From an uncultured Isosphaeraceae bacterium (lineage in GTDB: Bacteria; Planctomycetota; Planctomycetia; Isosphaerales; Isosphaeraceae), in contig CALCIC010000584.1 of the NCBI GenBank assembly GCA_937907405.1, forward strand, positions 1-8,076: a stretch of 8,076 nt of DNA, in the 5' to 3' direction. Below the pieces are notes generated by a model. That model did not search any database. It was not told the DNA's origin and was given only the letters and a program-made list of their open reading frames with translations. Position numbers and translations under genes: made by a program. This document shows positions 1 through 5,215 of this stretch, in pieces (within the stretch, counting starts at the first letter, position 1; each line of letters starts with the position of its first letter).

Positions 1-168
1 GGCGGGGGTTATCGTTGGGGCTCACCCCGCTAGTCTCTGAACCTTCCTGGCCACCGATGCCCGGCCAGGCTTGGCTGCGGATCGCCGTGCCTCGGGTGAG
101 GGTTAGGTTTCCCGCAATTCACCCGGTTCGCGTCCGAAGGTCGCCCTCCGGCGCCACCATTTTGGTTG
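1..168 (-). ncRNA. Group I self-splicing intron in a tRNA anticodon loop (3' part outside window)
   Basis: Read on the minus strand, the tRNA anticodon runs directly into a group I intron core. P1 pairs exon/intron bases 171-167 with 159-155; the internal guide GUG (157-155) faces anticodon CAU, giving the diagnostic U169-G157 wobble at the 5' splice site. P2 pairs 151-145 with 140-134 and is closed by a GCGA (GNRA) loop. The conserved P element is at 119-106 and the Q element at 83-73. P4 pairs 116-112 with 80-76, P5 pairs CC 107-106 with GG 86-85, P5a is 101-98 with 93-90, and P6a is a 7-bp stem (69-63 with 52-46). The R element GTTCAGAGACTA, carrying the 5' strand of P7, is at 42-31. P3 is unclear (perhaps 124-121 with 21-18), and a second possible stem, 30-25 with 7-2, competes with it. 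The 3' strand of P7, P9 and the 3' splice site lie left of the window. No homing endonuclease is seen in the visible part. Guide sequence and order of elements match the Azoarcus tRNA-Ile intron (about 205 nt). Confidence 0.93.
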
Positions 169-203
169 ATGAGTCCCCTGCTCTGCCGTTGAGCTAGGGC
201 CGC
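169..203 (-). tRNA. tRNA with CAU anticodon, 5' exon only (interrupted by group I intron)
   Basis: On the minus strand the 5' half of a tRNA folds cleanly: acceptor strand GCGGCCC (203-197), U8-A9 (196-195), D stem GCTC (194-191) with GAGC (183-180) around the loop AACGGCA containing the GG pair, A26 (179), anticodon-stem strand GGGGA (178-174), C32, U33, then anticodon CAT (171-169). The intron starts right after U36. The 3' exon (rest of the anticodon arm, variable loop, T arm, acceptor strand) must lie left of the window, so partner strands cannot be checked. CAU leaves three possibilities. Initiator tRNA is unlikely because positions 29-31 are GGA rather than GGG. Ile2 (with C34 modified to lysidine by TilS) or elongator Met remain. 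The 5' splice site matches that of the Azoarcus tRNA-Ile(CAU) intron, which slightly favours Ile2. Confidence 0.88.
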
Positions 204-237
204 ATTCTGGGAACAGTCCGACCTATTGAACGACGCC

Positions 238-266
238 ATCATCGCCGGTCGCCCCGGCCGAGGCAA
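238..266 (-). promoter_or_regulatory. Possible sigma-70-like promoter of the tRNA
   Basis: On the minus strand TTGCCT (266-261) is followed after 17 bases by GATGAT (243-238). Each box matches four of six consensus positions, and the -10 box ends 34 bases before the first tRNA base. Spacing and position are right for a short leader, but both boxes are imperfect and the region is GC-rich, so this is only a candidate. Confidence 0.3.
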
Positions 267-291
267 GTGGAAGGGGACGAAATGAGCCGTA

Positions 292-345
292 GGGGTTACG
301 CAAAAACGAAAAAAAGGGGGGCTTATTTCGTTTTTGCGTAACCCC
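292..345 (-). terminator. Perfect 20-bp inverted repeat after the desaturase gene, probable transcription terminator
   Basis: Bases 292-311 and 326-345 are exact reverse complements (20 of 20), separated by a 14-base loop containing six G's. Each arm holds a run of five A's or T's inside GGGGTTACGC...CG. The element begins 7 bases beyond the desaturase stop codon and sits between that gene and the tRNA, both transcribed leftward, so a terminator role is the natural reading. No T tract follows the stem; the T-rich stretch lies inside it. That leaves open an mRNA 3'-end stabiliser or a small mobile inverted-repeat unit. Confidence 0.6.
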
Positions 346-352
346 GACGCCG

Positions 353-1309
353 TTAGACGCTCGACTCTTGCATCTTGGTCTTCGGGTCGTGGGGGGTGTC
401 GGTGGGGGGGATGATCGTCCGGGGGCCGGGCTCGATCAAGGAGCCGTTGGGGCCCTTGAGGACCTTGGCGAGCTTGACGTCGCCGGCCAGGCCCAGGAAC
501 GACATCAGCTTGATGGCCATGTAGGTCGGGTCGACTTCCCACCAGTCGAGGCCGTGACGGGCCGAGGTCTGGAACGCGTGGTGGTTGTTGTGCCAGCCTT
601 CGCCATAGGTCAGCGCCGCGACCCACCAGAGGTTGGTCGACTGGTCGCGGGTGGCGTGGGTCCGGTATCCCCAGATGTGGCTGGCCGAGTTCACCAGCCA
701 GGTCGTGTGCAGCACGAAGATCGTCCGGACGAACCCGGCCCAGATCAACCAGCTCATCCCCAGCCCGTAATACGCGCCGGCCGCATACACCGCCGCGAAG
801 CTCAAAAGCGGGAAGAGGATGAAGTAGCGGTCGAGCCAACGGTGGATCGGGTCGCGGTACAGATCGGGCGCCCACCGCTTGTAATAGGCCTCGTCGTGCC
901 GCGAGCCCGCGTCGCAGACCATGAACCATCCCATGTGGGCCCACATGAAGCCCCGGAGCGGCGAATGGGTGTCGAGGTCGTCGTCGGAATACGCGTGGTG
1001 GCGGCGGTGGTCGGCGACCCAACCGATCGCCCCCCCTTCGGAGGCCATCGCGCCGATGGCGGTCATCGGATACTCCAGCCACCGCGGACGCACCGTGAAG
1101 CTGCGGTGGGTCAGCAGGCGGTGGTACGTCAAGCAGATCCCGATTCCGCCGGTCAGCCAGTGCAAGAGCACGCAGAGCAGCACGCCCGACCAGGAGAAGT
1201 AGGCGGGGAGGAAGGCGAGCAGGGCCCCCACGTGGAGTGCGGCCATATACAGGATGGAAGGCCAGGCGATCTCTCGCCGAGCCGGTTGAGCCGCCGTTGT
1301 TGTACTCAT
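353..1309 (-). CDS. Membrane fatty acyl desaturase (delta-9 / stearoyl-CoA desaturase-like)
   Basis: A 318-residue di-iron membrane desaturase that would insert a cis double bond into saturated acyl chains using O2 and an electron donor. The three histidine boxes are intact: HRLLTH (63-68), HRRHH (101-105) and HNNHH (240-244), plus the NSASHxxG motif with its extra histidine (H211). Hydrophobic pairs at about 15-61 and 158-205 give the usual four-helix membrane layout with the histidine boxes on the cytoplasmic side. Length and box spacing fit the acyl-CoA/acyl-lipid delta-9 group (DesC/SCD type); chain-length and position specificity cannot be read. I start at the ATG at 1309 because AAAAGG lies just upstream and the following residues begin the conserved region; a longer open frame to 1441 adds 44 Arg/Pro-rich residues that look non-coding. 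It appears to be a single-gene unit: 370 bases separate it from the next gene upstream, and a 20-bp hairpin follows its stop. Confidence 0.93.
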   Translation of the reverse strand: MSTTTAAQPARREIAWPSILYMAALHVGALLAFLPAYFSWSGVLLCVLLHWLTGGIGICLTYHRLLTHRSFTVRPRWLEYPMTAIGAMASEGGAIGWVADHRRHHAYSDDDLDTHSPLRGFMWAHMGWFMVCDAGSRHDEAYYKRWAPDLYRDPIHRWLDRYFILFPLLSFAAVYAAGAYYGLGMSWLIWAGFVRTIFVLHTTWLVNSASHIWGYRTHATRDQSTNLWWVAALTYGEGWHNNHHAFQTSARHGLDWWEVDPTYMAIKLMSFLGLAGDVKLAKVLKGPNGSLIEPGPRTIIPPTDTPHDPKTKMQESSV

Positions 1310-1356
1310 AGTCAGCCTTTTCTCTACTCTAGTCGCTGAGGAGGGCTTCCGCCGGG

Positions 1357-1393
1357 GAACGTCCGTCGCCGCGGTTCGCCGGGGGGGACGTTC
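1357..1393. promoter_or_regulatory. Inverted repeat upstream of the desaturase (candidate operator or leader hairpin)
   Basis: GAACGTCC (1357-1364) and GGACGTTC (1386-1393) are perfect 8-base reverse complements with 21 bases between them, 48-84 bases upstream of the desaturase ATG. It could be a paired binding site for a regulator of membrane fluidity, or an mRNA leader hairpin. In sequence of this GC content an 8-bp match can arise by chance. Confidence 0.3.
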
Positions 1394-1586
1394 AGGCGGA
1401 ATCAAGGGGGCGTTGTGGGCCGGCCGTGGCCGTCGTCGCATGATGCGGGCACCATGTCGTAACGGACGTCGAAGCCGTTCCGTCTCGCCTTCAACGGGCG
1501 AATTTCAGGAGGGGGGCGAGCCCTTGAACCCTGAAGAGGGTATCCCCGCGTCCAGCCGAACTCAACCGAAAGCCCGGCCGAATTCC

Positions 1587-1605
1587 CGCTTCGGGGGCCG
1601 AAGCG
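1587..1605. terminator. 8-bp hairpin downstream of the radical SAM gene
   Basis: CGCTTCGG (1587-1594) pairs perfectly with CCGAAGCG (1598-1605) around a GGG loop, about 75 bases past the stop codon of the radical SAM gene. There is no T tract after it on the minus strand, so termination would have to be Rho-dependent or the hairpin would mark a processed 3' end. Confidence 0.3.
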
Positions 1606-1679
1606 AGTCGTCGGGCCGCGCGACGGCTGAATCGACCCCCTCCGATTTGCGCGATCGCGCGGTCCGTTCACCTTCGGGA

Positions 1680-3242
1680 TCAGAACGAGTTGACCAGCTC
1701 CGAGCTTCGGCTGGACATGTCCCTGGCCATCTTCCAGGTGTGGTAATGCATGGCGAGATGGAACACGTAGAACAGCAGCAAGCCGGGGCGGCGGTGGACT
1801 TTAAGGAAGTTGAAGAACCGCCTGCGGTACTCGCGGCGGAGTTCGGGCTGAGGGACGTTCTTCATCAGCCGGAGGAACAGGCCGACGCTCTCGACGACGC
1901 ATTTGGCCTCGGAGAACGCCCAGCGTCCCGAGATCCGCCACCAGGGCTTCTTGTTGACGATGCCGATGTCGAAGTCGGGGTCGAGGAACAGGGCGTCGGT
2001 CCGCTCGAAGTAGGCCGTCGGCTCATAAAGCCGGTTGAGGACCGCGAAGTAGCCGTCGAGGAGCGCCTCGCGGGACATCTTCAGGGGGATGACGTTGGTG
2101 CCGAACGCGGAGCGGTCGGCGTAGTCGAGGCGCCCCTCGGCGGCGAGCCGGGCGTGCAACGGGGTCTTGGGGATGGCCGAGAGCATGCCGCTCATCGAGA
2201 ACGCGATCCGGCTCTGCTGGATGAATTCGATCTGGCGTTCGATGATCGCCTCGTCGTCGCTGTCGAACCCCATGATCATGCCGCACCAGACCTCGATTCC
2301 GGCCCGCTGGATGGTGTGGACCTTCTCCGCCAGCGTCCCCCCCGCGCGGACGTTCTGGAACTTCTTGGTCTCGCGGAGGGCCTCCTCGCTGGGGCTCTCG
2401 ATGCCGATGAACGTGGCGATGAAGTTGGCCTCGACCATCAGGTCGAGCAGCTCGGCGTCGTCGGCCAGGTCGATCGACGCCTCGGTGAAGAACGTGAGCG
2501 GATATCCGTTCTGCCGCTGCCATTCGGCGACGTCGCGGAGCACCAGCTTGATCGCCTTCTTGTTGCCGATCAGGTTGTCGTCGACGATGAAGACGATCCG
2601 CAGGCCGGTCTTCCAGATCGCCTCGAGCTCGGCGATCACCTGGGCGCTCGTCTTGATCCGGGGGCGGCGGCCGAAGGTCACGATGATGTCGCAGAACTCG
2701 CACTGGAACGGGCAGCCGCGGGAGAATTGGAGGCTGCCGAACGCGTACTTCCTCATGTCGATCAGGTCGAACCGGGGGGTCGGCACCTTCGACATGTCGG
2801 TCTTCTCGGCCTGTTCGTAGCGGAACTGGTGCAGGCCGACGGCCCACTCCTTGAGGAACTGGGGCCAGGTCTCCTCGGCCTCGCCGATGAAGACGACGTC
2901 CGGGTCGTCGTCGAAGTAGTCCTCCTGGACGGTGATCCAGGGGCCGCCGATCGCCACGAAGCAGCCCCGCTTCTTCAGCTCGGAAAGGATCTCGCGCATT
3001 CGGAACCGCTGCACGCTCATGCCCGTCATTCCGACGACGTCGGCCCGCGCGCAACGCTCCCAGTCGATCGGTCCGACGTTCTCGTCCATCAGCGTGACGG
3101 TGTGTTCGGCGGGCGTCAGCGCCGCCAGCAGCGGCAGACACGCCACCGGCAGGTTCGCCGATTTCCCCATGAACGGAAGCGCATGATCCATTCCCCAGTA
3201 GGAGGGCTCGAACCGAGGATTGATGATGACGACGTCTGCCAT
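1680..3242 (-). CDS. Cobalamin-binding-domain radical SAM protein, DUF4070/HpnP-like
   Basis: A 520-residue class B-type radical SAM enzyme. Residues 1-150 form a Rossmann-like B12-binding domain, opening with the strand VVIINPRF (4-11) and carrying the subgroup signature GGPWITVQEDYF (99-110) and EAEETWP (121-127). The SAM domain (about 165-370) has the 4Fe-4S motif CPFQCEFC (C177, C181, C184), DDNLIGNKKA (221-230) and GIESPSEEALRETKK (280-294). The last 130 residues match the DUF4070-type tail. Related proteins with this architecture include HpnP, the hopanoid C-2 methylase, so a methyl transfer or similar radical chemistry on a lipid-like substrate is plausible; the real substrate is unknown. 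I start at the ATG at 3242: it gives the natural N-terminal strand, AAAAGG lies 14-19 bases upstream, and the open frame extending further upstream is antisense to the hydrolase. Transcribed divergently from the hydrolase gene. Confidence 0.9.
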   Translation of the reverse strand: MADVVIINPRFEPSYWGMDHALPFMGKSANLPVACLPLLAALTPAEHTVTLMDENVGPIDWERCARADVVGMTGMSVQRFRMREILSELKKRGCFVAIGGPWITVQEDYFDDDPDVVFIGEAEETWPQFLKEWAVGLHQFRYEQAEKTDMSKVPTPRFDLIDMRKYAFGSLQFSRGCPFQCEFCDIIVTFGRRPRIKTSAQVIAELEAIWKTGLRIVFIVDDNLIGNKKAIKLVLRDVAEWQRQNGYPLTFFTEASIDLADDAELLDLMVEANFIATFIGIESPSEEALRETKKFQNVRAGGTLAEKVHTIQRAGIEVWCGMIMGFDSDDEAIIERQIEFIQQSRIAFSMSGMLSAIPKTPLHARLAAEGRLDYADRSAFGTNVIPLKMSREALLDGYFAVLNRLYEPTAYFERTDALFLDPDFDIGIVNKKPWWRISGRWAFSEAKCVVESVGLFLRLMKNVPQPELRREYRRRFFNFLKVHRRPGLLLFYVFHLAMHYHTWKMARDMSSRSSELVNSF

Positions 3243-3500
3243 GATGAGCCTGGACCTTTTGAATCCCAAAATGTGTGAGACCAAAGGGAGAATCGCACGG
3301 GGGCGGAATCTTATGCTAGTCGAGGATCGGCGTTTATCCCAGTGCTCCGCCGCGAATTCCGGAAGTTCGGGGCGAGATGGCCGGTGCGGCCCTTGATCGC
3401 TACAATGCTCGATCTGGAGCGCGGCGGTCCGCCGCCGCTGGTTTTTGTGCAAAAGGGAGGCCGGTTCATCGGTCCCCGCATCCAACTTTCTTCGATTCGC
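3243..3500. other. Divergent intergenic region with leader elements
   Basis: This 258-bp gap must hold promoters for the leftward radical SAM gene and the rightward hydrolase gene. Its left part (3243-3340) is AT-richer than the neighbouring genes, as promoters here tend to be. On the minus strand TAAGAT sits at 3314-3309 without a good -35 box. TTCCGGAA (3357-3364) is a small perfect palindrome. A terminator-like hairpin lies at 3421-3446. The plus frame is open from a GTG at 3342, but the extra 53 codons do not resemble the hydrolase family. Confidence 0.55.
3421..3446 (+). terminator. Terminator-like hairpin in the leader of the hydrolase gene (possible attenuator)
   Basis: GCGGCGG (3421-3427) and CCGCCGC (3432-3438) form a perfect 7-bp GC stem around TCCG, followed after TGG by five T's (3442-3446). 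On the plus strand this has the shape of an intrinsic terminator, and it ends 54 bases before the chosen ATG of the hydrolase. It may act as an attenuator, or stop read-through from the left. The T tract is short and the stem follows the region's GC bias, so chance is possible. Confidence 0.4.
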
Positions 3501-4556
3501 ATGCCGCCGAGCCGATTCCAGCCAGCAGAACCGACGACCCGGGGCCGCGACGCCGCGCCCGGCTTCGAGCCCCACGCCTGGTTGAAAGGGGGCCACGCCC
3601 AGACGGTCGGCGGTTGGCTGCTCGGCGGCGGTCGGCTTGAGCTTGACGCCGAGGCGGTCGAGGTCGACCTCGGCGACGGCGATCGGCTTTGCGTTCTGGA
3701 ATCGATCCCCCCCGGTTGGAGGGCCGGCGACCCGGCCGCCGTGCTGCTTCACGGCCTGGCCGGTTCCGCGGGGGCGTCGTACCTGCTCCGGCTGGCGAAC
3801 CGGCTGCTGGCGATGGGGGTTCGGGTGGTTCGGGTGAACCTCCGGGGCGCCGGCGAGGGTTTCGGGATGGCCCGGCGGATCTACCACGCCGGACGAAGCG
3901 ACGACGTCCGGGCGGTGGTGCGATGGCTGGCGGCCCGGGCGGACGGCTCGCGGATCGCGGTCGCCGGGTTCTCGCTGGGGGCGAGCCTGGCCTTGAAGCT
4001 CGCCGCCGAGGCGGCCGAGCGGCCGGCGGCCGGGCTCGACTGCATCGTCGCCGCCAACCCGCCGATCGACCTGCTGGCGTGCGCCCGCAAGATGCAAGAG
4101 CCGGCGAACTTCGCCTACGATCGCAACTTCGTCCGCTGGCTGCGGCGCGAGGTGGACCGGCTCCACCGCCGGTTCCCCGACCTGGGGCCGGTCGACCTCC
4201 GGGGGGTCCGATCGGTCTACACGTTCGACGACCTGTACACCGCCCCTCGCAACGGGTTCGCCTCGGCCGACGACTATTACGAACGCTCGAGCGTCGGGCC
4301 GATGGCGGCTCGGATCGCCGTCCCCGGCCTGGTCGTGCATGCGGCCGACGATCCGTTCGTCCCGGTCGAGGCGTTTCGGACGGTCGCGTTCCCGGCGGCC
4401 GTCGATTTCGAGTTGTGCGCGCACGGCGGCCACATGGGCTACATCAGCCGCGCCCCCTGGCGGGGCGACCGCCGGTGGCTGGAGGCGCGAATCGCTGATT
4501 GGCTGGGGCGACGCTGGGGCGTCGACCGCCAGGCCGACGCGCAGGCGAGGGTTTGA
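3501..4556 (+). CDS. YheT-family alpha/beta hydrolase (putative esterase)
   Basis: A 351-residue cytoplasmic alpha/beta hydrolase of the YheT/COG0429 group, predicted carboxylesterases with poorly known substrates. The family opening is present at residues 24-38 (PHAWLKGGHAQTVGG). HGLAGS (84-89) supplies the oxyanion region, RVNLRGAGEG (111-120) follows, the nucleophile elbow is GFSLG with S158, the acid is at D283/D284 (AADDPF), and the histidine is in HGGHMGY (308-314, probably H311). There is no signal peptide or membrane segment. Length fits E. coli YheT (about 340). I choose the ATG at 3501 because it begins just before the conserved region; no clear Shine-Dalgarno site precedes it, and an in-frame GTG at 3342 or ATG at 3405 would add unconserved residues and read through a terminator-like hairpin. 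It converges on the gene to its right, whose stop is 35 bases away. Confidence 0.88.
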   Translation: MPPSRFQPAEPTTRGRDAAPGFEPHAWLKGGHAQTVGGWLLGGGRLELDAEAVEVDLGDGDRLCVLESIPPGWRAGDPAAVLLHGLAGSAGASYLLRLANRLLAMGVRVVRVNLRGAGEGFGMARRIYHAGRSDDVRAVVRWLAARADGSRIAVAGFSLGASLALKLAAEAAERPAAGLDCIVAANPPIDLLACARKMQEPANFAYDRNFVRWLRREVDRLHRRFPDLGPVDLRGVRSVYTFDDLYTAPRNGFASADDYYERSSVGPMAARIAVPGLVVHAADDPFVPVEAFRTVAFPAAVDFELCAHGGHMGYISRAPWRGDRRWLEARIADWLGRRWGVDRQADAQARV

Positions 4557-4591
4557 GATCACCAGCCCGACGCGTCGAGCCGTCGGTCGGT

Positions 4592-5215
4592 TCAGTCGGC
4601 GGGGCGCTTGCGGTCGATCTCGGCCAGTTCGCCGCGGAGGAAGGCGTCGACGGCGTGGGGGTTGTCGAAGTCGAGCGTGAAGGAGACCCATTGGCCCGTG
4701 GATTCGTCGAGCATGGCGGCCCGGGTGGTCCCCGATTGATCCGGTCGACGGTGGCACCAGATGAGCCGATCGTCCTCGTTGGTGAAGCCCTGGCCGTCCC
4801 ATTGGCCGACCCCGCCGACGGCTTCGCGAAGGGCGGTGCGCACCGAGAAGACGGCCTGGACGGCCTCGTCGCGGGCGCGCATCGCCTCGGGGTAGATCCG
4901 GATGGCGTAAATGGCGCGGACGGTTTCCAGGTAGTCGGCCAGCCAGCGGACGGCCGACGGCGGGCCGCCGGATTCGAGGCTGTCGATGAATTCGGCGACT
5001 TCCTCGGCGCCGAGGGTGTCGGGGCCGACGGGATTGCGCTCGATGGTCGCCCAGACGTCTTGCAGATCGCCGAGTTCCGGGCCCACCGCGAGGTAGTTGC
5101 CCAGCATCCCCGGGTGGTCGACCGACCAGACCACGCCGAAGGGGACCGCCCGTTGCAAGGCGGCCAGGGGGACGTCCCGGTCATTGACGGTCAATAGGCG
5201 GAGATAGTCACCCAT
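4592..5215 (-). CDS. Conserved-looking protein of unknown function, translationally coupled to the MFS transporter
   Basis: A 207-residue soluble protein that I do not recognise. It has no signal peptide, membrane segment, cysteine cluster or nucleotide-binding loop. The N-terminus (DYLRLLTVNDRDVPLAALQ, 3-21) alternates as beta-strand, the middle (about 75-140) is acidic and helical, and the C-terminus (WVSFTLDFDNPHAVDAFLRG, 176-195) looks like a strand followed by a helix. It is acidic overall, as expected for a cytoplasmic protein. It is real rather than a shadow: codon third positions are G/C-rich, and its ATG (5215-5213) overlaps the last 8 bases of the transporter gene in the ATGGGTGA arrangement typical of coupled genes. 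The coupling suggests made-together stoichiometry with the transporter, or simply operon packing. It converges on the hydrolase gene with a 35-base gap and no clear terminator between them. Confidence 0.8.
   Translation of the reverse strand: MGDYLRLLTVNDRDVPLAALQRAVPFGVVWSVDHPGMLGNYLAVGPELGDLQDVWATIERNPVGPDTLGAEEVAEFIDSLESGGPPSAVRWLADYLETVRAIYAIRIYPEAMRARDEAVQAVFSVRTALREAVGGVGQWDGQGFTNEDDRLIWCHRRPDQSGTTRAAMLDESTGQWVSFTLDFDNPHAVDAFLRGELAEIDRKRPAD

Larger units (their letters stand above)
1310..1679. other. 370-bp intergenic region upstream of the desaturase
   Basis: This gap lies between the end of the radical SAM gene and the start of the desaturase, both leftward. I see no credible gene; the 89-codon minus-strand frame at 1402-1671 is Arg/Pro-rich, resembles no family and has no clear ribosome site. 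The gap should hold the desaturase promoter, but no convincing -35/-10 pair stands out. It contains three inverted repeats: 1357-1364 with 1386-1393, 1528-1532 with 1537-1541, and 1587-1594 with 1598-1605. Confidence 0.7.

Noticed and set aside
368..1339. 323-codon plus-strand and 350-codon minus-strand (30-1082) frames over the desaturase
   Set aside because: Both are shadows of the desaturase, which has three exact histidine boxes. The minus-strand frame also runs through the tRNA and intron.
1402..1671. 89-codon minus-strand frame in the gap upstream of the desaturase
   Set aside because: Composition is Arg/Pro/Gly-rich, with no ribosome site and no recognisable similarity; better read as non-coding.
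1413..3278. 621-codon plus-strand open frame
   Set aside because: It mirrors the radical SAM gene; high third-position GC keeps the opposite frame open. Its translation is a repetitive mix of Glu, Asp, Val, Leu and Gly with no motif.
3243..4802. Very long minus-strand open frame extending the radical SAM protein upstream to about 1040 residues
   Set aside because: The extra 520 codons are Arg/Pro/Asp-rich, unlike any family, and lie antisense to the clear YheT-type hydrolase. The true N-terminal strand begins at 3242.
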